A stretch of 64,000 bases of DNA, from contig JAYQSH010000003.1 in assembly GCA_038146805.1 (NCBI GenBank), positions 124,001 to 188,000 on the forward strand, in the 5' to 3' direction. This document shows, piece by piece, positions 26,901 through 35,636 of this stretch. Numbering within the stretch: position 1 is the stretch's first letter; each line of letters opens with the position of its first letter. Source of the DNA: CAIYXB01 sp038146805 (GTDB lineage Bacteria; Cyanobacteriota; Vampirovibrionia; LMEP-6097). Below the pieces are notes generated by a model that had not been told where the DNA came from, ran no database searches, and was given only the letters and a program-made list of their open reading frames with translations. The translations under genes were made by a program, and so were the position numbers.

Positions 26901-27479
26901 CTAGTAAATAAGAATTCGCTTTGGACTAAGCCACGGATCAATATCCTTTTTTTTAAATAAAGAAGATAGAAAACCTTTTTTTATATCTGAGCTATTTTCT
27001 AAATATAAGTCCTTTGTTATTGCAATTAGTTTTTTAGTATTGTTTGCAAAAGTGAACTCTAAAAAAAACTGAGAATCATTATTAGCATTAGCAAAAACAT
27101 CTTTTTGCAAAAAAGTAAAATTGAAATATTCCTTATTCATCAAATTATTTGATGATTTTATAGGGGATATTACAAACGGCTTTTTTTCTTGTTGCTTTAA
27201 TCCCCATAAACTTTTTTCATAGTTTGCTATAACAAAGTTTATGTTCTTAAGTTCTTGATTGTCAAAAGAATTTTTATTGATTTTTATTGTTAAATACTGA
27301 GAATTGTGCGCAATATCAATTAAAGCGATAATCTTATAAAGACCTTCATAGGCTTGAAAAAACCTTTCAATATAAACTTCTTGTTTTAATTTACTTTGAT
27401 CAAAAAAATGTTTTTTTTTAGCAAAAACTAGTACCGGGGAAAACAAAAAAACAAAAAATATTAATATCAACTGCGGCAT
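26901..27479 (-). CDS. Secreted protein of unknown function
   Basis: A 192-residue protein with a clear signal peptide (MPQLILIFFVFLFSPVLVFA, cleavage after about residue 20) and a Lys/Phe/Asn-rich mature part, predicted as mixed strand and helix. It has no cysteine pairs and no recognised domain. It is a single gene in an accessory stretch next to the cupin and another small exported protein; divergent from the cupin gene with 128 nt between. Confidence 0.5.
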   Translation of the reverse strand: MPQLILIFFVFLFSPVLVFAKKKHFFDQSKLKQEVYIERFFQAYEGLYKIIALIDIAHNSQYLTIKINKNSFDNQELKNINFVIANYEKSLWGLKQQEKKPFVISPIKSSNNLMNKEYFNFTFLQKDVFANANNDSQFFLEFTFANNTKKLIAITKDLYLENSSDIKKGFLSSLFKKKDIDPWLSPKRILIY

Positions 27480-27607
27480 AGAACAAGAACAACAAGAATA
27501 TAAAATAGCTAAAAAAAAAGGTCAATAAAGCAAAAATTAATAAATTCTAGATTTGTTTTTAAAACAAGGCTTGCAAAACTCTTATAATAAAGACTAAAAT
27601 AGTCACT

Positions 27608-27976
27608 GTGACTTATAAAGAAGAAGCGCAAGAAAAATATAGAGAGACCCCATGGGGTACTTGGACAGTTTTAGATGATAAAGATGATTTTAAAGTAAAA
27701 AAAATTATCATAAAACCTCAGCAAAGATTAAGTTATCAAAGACATCTCAAAAGACAAGAAAATTGGTTTATCGTAAAGGGCAAAGCTGAAGTAACTTTAA
27801 ATGACGATACAAAATTTCTTTCAGAAGGTGATTTTATTTATATACCTTTTGCAGCAAAACATCGAATTGCTAATAGTTCAACAAGCGAAGACTTAGTATT
27901 TATTGAAATCCAAAGAGGCAGTTACTTTGGCGAAGATGATATTGAGCGCTTTGCTGATGATTACGGTCGTAATTAA
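27608..27976 (+). CDS. Cupin, mannose-6-phosphate isomerase type II-like
   Basis: A 122-residue single-domain cupin starting at GTG. The two cupin motifs are visible: KPQQRLSYQRHLKRQENWFIVKG (His and Glu-type metal ligands) and FIYIPFAAKHRIANSS. The ETPWGTWTVLDDKDDFKVKKI opening is characteristic of the PMI domain found at the C-terminus of bifunctional mannose-1-phosphate guanylyltransferases. Here it stands alone. The probable role is interconversion of mannose-6-P and fructose-6-P for GDP-mannose and glycan synthesis; no other sugar-nucleotide gene is nearby. Confidence 0.82.
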   Translation: MTYKEEAQEKYRETPWGTWTVLDDKDDFKVKKIIIKPQQRLSYQRHLKRQENWFIVKGKAEVTLNDDTKFLSEGDFIYIPFAAKHRIANSSTSEDLVFIEIQRGSYFGEDDIERFADDYGRN

Positions 27977-28025
27977 CAAGTTGTTAAAGAGACAATAAAA
28001 ATTGAGACGCTTATAAATTTAATTT

Positions 28026-28718
28026 TTAATTGATTGTATAGGACTTAGTCTGCAACAAATCTTTTTCTTCGATATCATTTGCTTTTAGTTTTTGCGTATC
28101 AATATTCTCAAAAATATTTTCTGGGAAACTAAAAAACAAATTTGAAAAACCCTCATAAGAATTACTATGACTAGCTTCTTTAATAAAAGAAGTCTGAGTA
28201 AAAGCAAAAATATCTTGCATGATATTTTCTAGAGAGTCGCGCATAAAATGATCTTCTTGTTTAATATGCTCATCACAAATTGGAGTAACAACAGCATCCA
28301 CATTTAAGAACTGTTGAAAATGGGCTAGTCTATGTTTTTTGCTATCCAAAAATTCCAGATAGAGAATTCTGTTTTCATTAAAATTTTGCAGATCTATACT
28401 AATTAGCTTGTGTTTTAAATTTTTTCTTTTTAGATTGATACTAGAACTATAGTGTTGAATTTTATTATTGTTTTCATCAAAAGAATAGCTTATCAATTGG
28501 ATTTTTTTGTGTCGCTTATATAAATTTTTCAAATTTAAAACTAAATCAAGTTTTAAATTGCCTAATTTATCGTGAGAGGCAAAGTCTTTTTCTAATAAAA
28601 AAACATCAAAAGCATTGTTTTCGCTCAAGAGTTTTTGCATTTTTGTGCCACTAGCAAATACCGCATTAGAAAAAAAACAAAGCAAAAATACAAGATAGAA
28701 ATTGATATTTTTGATCAT
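28026..28718 (-). CDS. Secreted protein of unknown function
   Basis: A 230-residue protein with a signal peptide (hydrophobic core YLVFLLCFFSNAVFA, cleavage after about residue 22). The mature part begins with beta-strand-like segments (NLKLDLVLNLKNL, KIQLISYSF) and ends with an acidic helical tail. No domain is recognised. It has a single upstream neighbour, the 31-bp repeat at 28805, then the insertion sequence. I see no detectable likeness to the other secreted orphan at 26901 apart from export. Confidence 0.48.
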   Translation of the reverse strand: MIKNINFYLVFLLCFFSNAVFASGTKMQKLLSENNAFDVFLLEKDFASHDKLGNLKLDLVLNLKNLYKRHKKIQLISYSFDENNNKIQHYSSSINLKRKNLKHKLISIDLQNFNENRILYLEFLDSKKHRLAHFQQFLNVDAVVTPICDEHIKQEDHFMRDSLENIMQDIFAFTQTSFIKEASHSNSYEGFSNLFFSFPENIFENIDTQKLKANDIEEKDLLQTKSYTIN

Positions 28719-28804
28719 TAGTTACATTATTCCAAGACGAAAAACAAAAAAAACTGTTTCAAAGCTCAGTCATATAGCTTAAAATTTAACAAAATCGCCA
28801 AAAT

Positions 28805-28836
28805 GGGACACTTCGGACCGTGTTCATTTTGTCTCA
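28805..28836 (-). repeat. Single reversed copy of the 31-bp intergenic repeat
   Basis: On the minus strand this is identical to each tandem unit at 7903-7964, with one extra C at its end (starts TGAGACAAAATGAACACG, ends CCGAAGTGTCCC). It lies 21 bp outside the target duplication of the ISL3-like element, so it is not part of that element. Confidence 0.85.
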
Positions 28837-28865
28837 TAGTTCAGCAAATCTAATTAGATAAAATT

Positions 28866-30179
28866 GGCTCTACCTCAAATTTGTGTAAAATAGGGAACTA
28901 AAAAATAAGTGAAACTCTTTTATTAATTGAGATACAGAAGGAGTTTCACTTATGAAAAGTATAGTTCAAAATTAATAAATTTACCAGGGTATGTCATTAC
29001 AAATGATTCAATTGATGGATATCGGCTCAATTTTGACGTAAAAATCAAGCAAAAGCATGGTTTTTGCCCTAAATGTAGGGCTAAAACTAAGACTGTCTAT
29101 GAAAAGAATTAGAAAAATAAACCATAACTTTTGGGATCATAGACCCTGCAAATTAAAAGTTTTGGTTAGAAAATTTCGCTGCAAAAACTGTAAAACAAGA
29201 TTTTGGGAACAACTACCAGGTCTTAAAAAATACGCAAGAAGAACAGAAGCTTTTAAAAGACAAATAGCAAAGGAAGCTCTTGCTGGTGTTAATAATAAAT
29301 CAGTTTCTAGAAAATATAATGTTGGGCAAGCAACTGTTCAAAGAGATGTTAATCACTACACTGACCTTGAACTAAGAAAAAAATCTGATGTACTTGCTCC
29401 TAGAATCCTTGGCATCGATGAACACTTCTTCACGAAGAAGCAAGGCTACGTTACTACACTCTGTGACCTTCAAAGAAGAAAAGTATTTGATATTGTTCAA
29501 GGACGCTCGGAACAAGCCCTAGAAGGCTATCTGAGACGATTGAAATATAGAGATAGAACTGATTACGTAGTAATGGATCTTTCTTCAACTTACCGCTCAA
29601 TTGTTCAAAAATACTTCCCTAATGCTCAAATAATTACTGATAGATTTCATGTAATTAGATTAGTAATTTTAAGATTTCTTGCAACCTGGAAACTCTTAGA
29701 CTCCAAAGGAAGAGACAACAGAGGCTTACTCTCACTCTTTAGAAGACACCCTTCTAAATTAACTGAAGAACAACACAAAAACTTCACCGCTATCTTCAGT
29801 CAAAACCTGGTCTAGAAGCTTTGTATAAGTTTAAAAATAGATTTGTAAAGCTCTTGAATTTAAAAGAAATGAAGTTTAGATATGCAAGGAAAGTGATTGG
29901 CTATTTTAATACTCTTACTCACTTTTTAAACAAGTCAAAATTCAAGCCTCTGATGTCATTAGCAAAGACTTTAGAGAATTGGCAGGAGGAGATATTGAGG
30001 ATGATGAGATATACTAAATCCAACGGAATTACAGAAGGATTTCACAACAAAATGAAGCGAATCATCAGAATCGCTTACGGATTTAGAAACTTTAAAAATT
30101 ACAGACAGAGGGTTTTGTTACAATGCGGATAAACGGAAGAGTTTCACTTCCTAAAATTACACAAAATTGGTGTACATCC
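28866..30179 (+). mobile_element. ISL3-family insertion sequence, complete ends, decayed transposase
   Basis: A 1314-bp element. The left end (28866-28888, GGCTCTACCTCAAATTTG...) and right end (30157-30179) form imperfect terminal inverted repeats matching at 18 of 23 positions. Both ends are flanked by the same 9-bp direct repeat GATAAAATT (28857-28865 and 30180-30188); ISL3 elements normally give an 8-bp target duplication. A subterminal AGTGAAACTC is also shared by both ends. The transposase reading frame is broken twice, so the copy is immobile unless helped in trans. Confidence 0.85.
28927..30132 (+). pseudogene. ISL3-family transposase, two frameshifts
   Basis: Three pieces of one transposase lie in alternating frames. 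Piece 1 (28927-29112, TTG start) holds the zinc-finger start CPKCRAKTKTVYEK. Piece 2 (from about 29105 to about 29780) holds FRCKNCKTRFWE, the helix-turn-helix and the catalytic Asp residues in LGIDEHFF and VVMDLSSTYRS. Piece 3 (about 29779-30132) holds HRYLQSKPGLEALYKFK and the final catalytic Glu in GITEGFHNKMKRI. The breaks fall at A-rich runs near 29101-29106 and 29778-29782, as expected for small indels. All DDE residues survive, so decay is recent or the shifts are sequencing errors. Confidence 0.88.
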
Positions 30180-30243
30180 GATAAAATTGGGTTGGAATCA
30201 GCCATCATTTGAACTTCTGTAAACATTAGTTCTCTATAACTAT

Positions 30244-30278
30244 AAAAAAAAAGACCTCCTTTACAGAAGGTCTTTTTC
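30244..30278 (-). terminator. Terminator of the tRNA-Asp gene
   Basis: Stem AAGACCT (30251-30257) with AGGTCTT (30268-30274), followed on the minus strand by a run of T (30250 downward). It lies 11 nt beyond the 3' end of the tRNA. There is also a T5 on the plus strand, so it can work both ways. Confidence 0.75.
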
Positions 30279-30288
30279 TTGTTAATAA

Positions 30289-30365
30289 TGGCGGAGACGA
30301 AGGGACTCGAACCCTCGGCCCCCTGCGTGACAGACAGGTGCTCTAACCAGCTGAGCTACGCCTCC
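30289..30365 (-). tRNA. tRNA-Asp(GTC) with encoded CCA
   Basis: A full cloverleaf on the minus strand. The acceptor arm GGAGGCG pairs with CGTCTCC; the D arm is GCTC/GAGC; the anticodon stem-loop is CCTGT-CTGTCAC-GCAGG with anticodon GTC; the T arm contains TTCGAGT. The discriminator is G and the 3' CCA is encoded (TGG at 30289-30291 on the plus strand). It is 77 nt long. Confidence 0.96.
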
Positions 30366-30537
30366 GCAACTTCCCAAATTTTTTAGAGCATTGGGAACTG
30401 CTCCGCTCAATCATCCTCATTCAGCTAGGCTGAAAAACAATGAAATTAAGCTAGTTTTTGTAAATTCACTACTTACAAAAATTAACTTTGCGGATAAAAT
30501 ACTAGCATAACTCATTAAAAGTACAAACTAAAAAAAA

Positions 30538-31617
30538 TTGAAAAAAGCTAGTATTAATATTAAAAAAATCATTTGTCTTCTCTTAGTAAGCTTAATATAT
30601 ATTTACAACAGCGTTTATCCTTGCCTTGCTCAAGATACTATCTACAAAGCAAAGGTCAGTGATTCCAACTTAAAAGAACTATTTTTAAAACTGGTGCCAG
30701 ATACTTTAATCGATACCGATTTAAGTATGCCCGGTGATTTTTTTAGTGTCATGGTTACAAAACCAAGTGCACAACTATTACAAATACCAACGGGTTCGAG
30801 ATTGATCGGAAAAGTTACAGAAATAGAAGAAGCCAAATCATTTAATCGTGGTGCAAAATTAAAATCAGAAATTGATCAAATCATGTTACCTAATGGTCAC
30901 CTTGTCAAAGCTCATGCAATTCTTTCAGCAGAAGCCGCTATGCAAAATATGGACAAACCATCAAGTACAAAAAAAATTCTGAACGCAATAACTAAAAACT
31001 CAAAAGAAATTACAGCAAGCGCTCTTGTTGGTGCCGTTGATTCGCTTGAATATCTTGGAATCAATACTGCTATTGCCAGTTCTGGAATTTCAACTGCCAT
31101 TGGAGCAGGAATTGGCTTTGGAATGGGTTTATATGGTGCTTTCACACAAGAAGGTCAAGAACTGAATTACAACCAATTCAATGCTATGAGTTTTAAACTT
31201 GAATCTGAATTTGAATTACTTGAGGAACTGCCATACTCACAAACAGAATTAGAAGACCTAATTGATATTTCTATTTTAGGTATCGACCTTGATATCACAA
31301 AAGTCCAAAAACATTTTTCAAGACAATACGGAGATTTTTTACTTATTAAAATGCAAGTAAAAAATCATAGTCAAGAAAAACTTTGTCTGGGAGATTTTGT
31401 TCTTGCTTCTGACCTACATATCAAACCAGTTTTAGCAAACCCTCTACTTAGTGCTCAAAGTATTCTGAGCATCATGCCAAATACTGAAACTGAAGTCACT
31501 CTAGCTTTTAGTCTTAGTAAATTCAAAAAGAATGAAAACTATAAAATCTATTTACTAAATGCAATTGACCAAACAATTATGGCAAATACAAATATTGAAA
31601 TTGCTGAATTTATTTAA
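30538..31617 (+). CDS. Exported protein with a glycine-zipper segment, weakly VirB10/TrbI-like
   Basis: A 359-residue protein starting at TTG, with a signal peptide or anchor (ICLLLVSLIYIYNSVYPCLA, with a possible lipobox-like Cys). Residues about 78-125 (LLQIPTGSRLIGKVTEIEEAKSF...IMLPNGHLVKAHA) resemble the periplasmic beta-domain of VirB10/TrbI proteins. A hydrophobic glycine-rich segment follows at about 165-205 (GISTAIGAGIGFGMG), then a beta-rich C-terminal domain. It could be an outer-membrane or periplasmic accessory protein; the VirB10 likeness is weak and no T4SS gene is adjacent. Confidence 0.45.
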   Translation: MKKASINIKKIICLLLVSLIYIYNSVYPCLAQDTIYKAKVSDSNLKELFLKLVPDTLIDTDLSMPGDFFSVMVTKPSAQLLQIPTGSRLIGKVTEIEEAKSFNRGAKLKSEIDQIMLPNGHLVKAHAILSAEAAMQNMDKPSSTKKILNAITKNSKEITASALVGAVDSLEYLGINTAIASSGISTAIGAGIGFGMGLYGAFTQEGQELNYNQFNAMSFKLESEFELLEELPYSQTELEDLIDISILGIDLDITKVQKHFSRQYGDFLLIKMQVKNHSQEKLCLGDFVLASDLHIKPVLANPLLSAQSILSIMPNTETEVTLAFSLSKFKKNENYKIYLLNAIDQTIMANTNIEIAEFI

Positions 31618-31629
31618 TCACATTCGCAG

Positions 31630-32631
31630 TTACAAATTAAGCTCTAAAATATTTTCAATTTCTTTTTTTGCTTCATCGAAACTCTCAATTTGATTGATCT
31701 TCACCCTTAAATTAGAAGCACCACGCAAACCACTAATATAGTTATTAATATGACGTCGACTTTCTCTAATACCTATAAATTCACCTTTGTACTTTACTAA
31801 AAGCTCGCAATGTAACAAAGCCAAATTTAATTTTTCTTCTAAGGATGGTTCAGGTAAAATTTCTTGTGTTTCTAAATAATGACTTACCTGTTTAGAAAAC
31901 CATGGTTTACCCATTGTGCCACGGGCAATGGCAATACCATAAGCACCTGTAATTTGATAGATTTTTTTTGCATCTTCTAGTGTCTTCACATCTCCATTAG
32001 CAAAAACGGGTATTTGCACAGCATCCACAACTTCTTTTATCAAATGCCAATTTGCAGTACCTTGATACTTTTGCGCACGAGTTCTTCCATGAATTGTCAA
32101 AGCCGCAATTCCTAATTTTTCCAATTCAACACAAAGCTCAACAGCATTCAAACTTTCTTCGCACCAACCAAGGCGAGTTTTTACAGTAACTGGTAAATGA
32201 GTTGCTTTTTTCACACTTGCTACTATTTCACAAGCCAGATCTGGCTCTTTCATTAATGCAGCGCCATCTCTACCATTAACAATTTTTGCAACCGGACATC
32301 CCATATTGATATCAATAAAATTTGCTCCAAGATCAGTTGCAATTGCAGCAGCTTCAGCCATAACCTTAACTTCATGACCAAAAATTTGTACTCCAGTGAG
32401 TTGATCATTTTCCGGGATTGTCAAACGTTTAGCATGATGATGATCTTTTTTATTTATGTGTGCATATGTCAAAGATTTTGAACTTAGCATTTCCGTTGCA
32501 AGCACCACGTTTTCATCCATCTTTCGACATAAAGTTCTATAGGCAATATCAGTAACACCAGCCATTGGCGGAATATAGACCAAAGTCTTTTTATTCAAAA
32601 AATGTTTTTTACGTTTTTCAAGCGCCAGCAT
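31630..32631 (-). CDS. dusB: tRNA-dihydrouridine synthase
   Basis: FMN enzyme that reduces uridine to dihydrouridine in the tRNA D-loop. Motifs: PPMAGVTDIAYR at the N-terminus, FIDINMGCPVAKIVNGRDGAALM with the catalytic Cys, LTIHGRTRAQKYQG and FANGDV. I choose MLALEKRKKHF at 32631 (333 residues), which overlaps the holB 3' end by 14 nt. A start at 32661 would add 10 residues and deepen the overlap to 44 nt. It is co-transcribed with holB. DusB versus another Dus subtype is not certain. Confidence 0.9.
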   Translation of the reverse strand: MLALEKRKKHFLNKKTLVYIPPMAGVTDIAYRTLCRKMDENVVLATEMLSSKSLTYAHINKKDHHHAKRLTIPENDQLTGVQIFGHEVKVMAEAAAIATDLGANFIDINMGCPVAKIVNGRDGAALMKEPDLACEIVASVKKATHLPVTVKTRLGWCEESLNAVELCVELEKLGIAALTIHGRTRAQKYQGTANWHLIKEVVDAVQIPVFANGDVKTLEDAKKIYQITGAYGIAIARGTMGKPWFSKQVSHYLETQEILPEPSLEEKLNLALLHCELLVKYKGEFIGIRESRRHINNYISGLRGASNLRVKINQIESFDEAKKEIENILELNL

Positions 32632-33520
32632 AAGCAAGCTCCAAGTTTTGTAATTTATCAAAAGCAGTTTTTAGAGCTAATTTAACTTTGACAAAGCTCT
32701 TGATATCATAAATCAACTCTTCAATCAGCCTAATAGCCTGTGACTCCAAGATCCCGATATTGATATTTGATGCAATTTCTTTTTCTAGTAAAGAAAAAGC
32801 CTCGATAAGATCATCTCTTTCTATTTGTGCAAGTTCTTCAACAAAAACAATTCTCGCCAATTCATTACTAGCCTGCGCTGACTCTAAAAACTGGATAATT
32901 TTTTGCTTTAAATCAAAAACCTCTTCTTTTATATCACCTTGCTCACCGGGCAAAAAGTTAACACTTTGACATCTACTAACAATTGTTGATAAAACATTTT
33001 GCTTAGCATCTGCAAAAAACAAAAACATAGTATTTGCCTTAGCTTCTTCTATTGTCTTTAAAAGTGCAGCTGAAGAATGCTTATTAAGAGATTGAAAAGA
33101 AGCTTCTTTAAAAATCACCACGCGAAAATACTCAGAACTTTGACTTAATTCTTCTTGTAATTTTCTCACTACCTCTATTTGAATTATTTTTTTTGCTCCA
33201 CTCGTTTCAACAAAAATTGGAGTGACAGCGTGACTATTTTCATTAATCCATAAACAATTTTGGCAAGTTTCACAAGCCATTTGGTAATGAGTTTCTGGTT
33301 TTACAAATAAGGAATTTTGATTTTGATCACAATATAATCGTTCTTGCCAGACACTTTTATTTTGCTGACAATTTAAAATTTTTGTAATTGCTAAAGCAAA
33401 ATCTAATTTATCTGCCAAATTATCACCTAAAAATAAATAAGACCTAGAGAGTTTTTTTGTACTAAAAACTTTGGAAAAAAATTCTTCGGCTATAATTTGT
33501 TTTGTATTTGCAAAAAACAT
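32618..33520 (-). CDS. holB: DNA polymerase III subunit delta'
   Basis: Clamp-loader subunit (300 residues) of the AAA+ family. As is usual for delta', the P-loop is degenerate: YLFLGDNLADKLDFA instead of GxxGxGKT. The zinc module is visible as cysteines at C-x2-C-x2-C (CETCQNC). The sensor stretch SSAALLKTIEEAKANTMFLFFADAKQNVLSTIVSRCQSVNF is diagnostic. The short C-terminal collar is poorly conserved. dusB overlaps its 3' end. Confidence 0.85.
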   Translation of the reverse strand: MFFANTKQIIAEEFFSKVFSTKKLSRSYLFLGDNLADKLDFALAITKILNCQQNKSVWQERLYCDQNQNSLFVKPETHYQMACETCQNCLWINENSHAVTPIFVETSGAKKIIQIEVVRKLQEELSQSSEYFRVVIFKEASFQSLNKHSSAALLKTIEEAKANTMFLFFADAKQNVLSTIVSRCQSVNFLPGEQGDIKEEVFDLKQKIIQFLESAQASNELARIVFVEELAQIERDDLIEAFSLLEKEIASNINIGILESQAIRLIEELIYDIKSFVKVKLALKTAFDKLQNLELAYAGA

Positions 33521-33800
33521 CTTTATATAAGTTTAAAACAATTGATATTTCAGTCGTGGAATCAGTTGCATTTTAGGTTAAAACCACTAATACTAATACC
33601 TGATTTGTATTCAAGTAATGCCTTATAAACACTAGCTTTTGTGTTTTTTTTTAAAAAAAACTCATGTTCTTAACCCTTTGATAATTTTCAGATGCAACAA
33701 AGTATATGTAGTTTGCTTAAGATATTTGAATTTATTTTTTAATTTAGATATTTGGCAGTAGTTCCTCAAGTTTTGAGGTTTTGAAAAAAAGGAGAAAAAC

Positions 33801-34253
33801 ATGGCATCAGCAAATCCTACAATTAAATTAGCTGTGATTCGATCACAAATTGATAGACAACAACAAGTAATTAGTAAATTAGAATCAGAACTTCAACAAG
33901 CAATCTTAGGAGGAACTGGAGGAGTAAACAGTGCGAATCAAATTTTTGAAGAAACCTTTGGTGGGATCTTAACGCAAATAGATGATATCTATGGAAATGA
34001 TGGGGTGCCTTATGATGGAGATGATCCTGCTGGAGAAGGTCAATATCAAAATGAACTTACCAGAGCGATCTATAGAGGTATTAGTTCTGATTGGTCAATG
34101 ACTGATGATGTTGAACAAGATGGTTTAAGACAACTACTTTATCAAGCAAGAGCACTTCTTGGTGAGCTTAGAGTAGAAGAACAACACTGGAACGGTGAAG
34201 TTAATGAAGAAAAAGGTAGAAGAAAAGATTTAGGCGATATGTCAAAAAGCTAA
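33801..34253 (+). CDS. Helical orphan protein, possible paralogue of the protein at 10595-10873
   Basis: A 150-residue, Gln/Glu-rich, mainly helical protein with an acidic Gly/Asp-rich loop in the middle (NDGVPYDGDDPAGEGQ, about residues 66-81). No signal peptide or membrane segment. A strong AAGGAG ribosome site precedes the ATG, and a classical terminator closes the gene 22 nt after its stop, so it is an independently and probably well expressed unit. It shares two ordered blocks with the 92-residue protein at 10595: LQQAI-G...V-x2-A and RQLL-x2-AR followed by RV-x2-Q-x-W. Function unknown. Confidence 0.5.
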   Translation: MASANPTIKLAVIRSQIDRQQQVISKLESELQQAILGGTGGVNSANQIFEETFGGILTQIDDIYGNDGVPYDGDDPAGEGQYQNELTRAIYRGISSDWSMTDDVEQDGLRQLLYQARALLGELRVEEQHWNGEVNEEKGRRKDLGDMSKS

Positions 34254-34274
34254 GAAGCCTTTAATTTTTATTTT

Positions 34275-34307
34275 AAAAAGCACAGAAATTTTTTCTGTGC
34301 TTTTTTT
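34275..34307. terminator. Bidirectional rho-independent terminator
   Basis: AAAAGCACAGAAA (34276-34288) pairs with TTTCTGTGC (34292-34300), followed by T7 (34301-34307). An A-run on the other side gives T5 on the minus strand. It separates the orphan at 33801 from the convergent PurD-like gene, whose stop codon lies at its edge. Confidence 0.85.
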
Positions 34308-35622
34308 ATAGCATTCCTTGATCACCAATATTACGAGCGTAAGTTTTAGAAGGCAATTGCAAAGCATCTGCAAGCTTGTAAGCTAAGATTTGTGCATCAA
34401 CTAATGTTTCTGCAACTGCTGTTGCTCCAAAAATTTCAGCATAATTTTGTTTGAGGTTTTTTGTACCATAAAACATTAGCGGCATACCACTTAAAATTGT
34501 TTGGTAATTTTCTAATTGATGATCAATACTTTCTAAAAGCTCTAGAGAATGAATTGGCGTAATGTAATCTTCTGTCTTATCACTACTTACAACATTTACA
34601 GCAAGCGCAGAACCCATAAATTTATGAAAACCATCTTTATAAAAGCTCAAATCTTCTTTTGCCGCAGCCATAAAAATTTCAAAAAGCTCTTCATCAAGCA
34701 AGGGTAAAATCACCTGAGCATCTGAATCTAACAGGTTTGTTCTATATTGTAATAATTTAGGTTTATTATTATCATTTGCATCTAAGACTAAATCAAAAGA
34801 CAACAAACCCGAGTAAGGTCTACCTAATTTGGCTAAAGCATTTATAGTTGGATCAATAATTTTATACCTTATCTCAGCCATTAAATCTTCACTCAATATT
34901 GGTGTAGGTGCAAAAGCACCCCTATCAAACAAATGACCATAATCATCATCTTCTCTATAGGATTGTACTGGTGGCAATGACAATGCTCGAGTGCCATCCG
35001 CGAGTGTATTAATAGTAATCTGATGTCCTTCTAAAATCTCTTCAATTACAATTAAAGGTTTTTCTTTTTCAAATACAGAAGGTGTAAGCATTTCTTCTAC
35101 TGTCATGAGTGCTTGTTCTAAATCATAAACAACAGTACTTGTCTCTTCTTTATTAAAGACTTTATCAAAACGAATACGAATAGGAAATTTAACCGTAGTC
35201 AAATAGGCATTTGCCAAATTTAAATTTTCAAAAAAAGCAGATCTTGCAGAGGGTATATCATTTTGCAGCATAAAGTTTTTTGCAAAATAATTTGAAAATT
35301 CTATTGTTGCTGCAGCTTTTGTCGGACCAAGAATAAATTTATTTGCTGCTTTGAATTTACTGACTATATCTTTTTCAAAAAGCTCAGACTCTCCAATAAT
35401 AGTTAAGTCAATATTTCTAGCAATAGCAATTTCTAAAATTCGATCAGGGTCTTTGATATCAGCATCAATACAATCAACAATTTTTCTTAAAGCAAAATTA
35501 CCCGGACACGCATATATTTCAGGATCAGCAAAATTTTCTGATGAAAGAAATTTCCATACCAATGCATGTTCTTTTGCTCCCGAACCTATAATAAGAATTC
35601 TCACTATCTCATTGTTACACAT
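34306..35622 (-). CDS. PurD (GAR synthetase) homologue with degenerate active site
   Basis: A 438-residue protein that lines up end to end with phosphoribosylamine-glycine ligase. RILIIGSGAKEHALVWK matches the PurD start, and LGPTKAAATIEFSNYFAKNFM and IVIEEILEGHQ match the ATP-grasp region. Yet the key positions are gone. The IKADGLAAGKGV loop is IRFDKVFNKEETS, the GPNTGGMGAY segment is DYGHLFDRGAF, and the metal-binding EFNxRFGDPETQ is LQYRTNLLDSDAQ. It is probably not a working PurD; it may be a pseudoenzyme with another role, or bind a different substrate. A GTG at 35604 (VRILIIG) is an alternative start. It is divergent from the large membrane protein gene across the 107-bp repeat element. 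Confidence 0.75.
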   Translation of the reverse strand: MCNNEIVRILIIGSGAKEHALVWKFLSSENFADPEIYACPGNFALRKIVDCIDADIKDPDRILEIAIARNIDLTIIGESELFEKDIVSKFKAANKFILGPTKAAATIEFSNYFAKNFMLQNDIPSARSAFFENLNLANAYLTTVKFPIRIRFDKVFNKEETSTVVYDLEQALMTVEEMLTPSVFEKEKPLIVIEEILEGHQITINTLADGTRALSLPPVQSYREDDDYGHLFDRGAFAPTPILSEDLMAEIRYKIIDPTINALAKLGRPYSGLLSFDLVLDANDNNKPKLLQYRTNLLDSDAQVILPLLDEELFEIFMAAAKEDLSFYKDGFHKFMGSALAVNVVSSDKTEDYITPIHSLELLESIDHQLENYQTILSGMPLMFYGTKNLKQNYAEIFGATAVAETLVDAQILAYKLADALQLPSKTYARNIGDQGML

Positions 35623-35636
35623 ATATATTATTTTGT

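Noticed and set aside
28805..28836. The 31-bp repeat as a terminal repeat of the ISL3-like element
   Set aside because: It lies 21 bp outside the target duplication, and the element has its own, different inverted ends.
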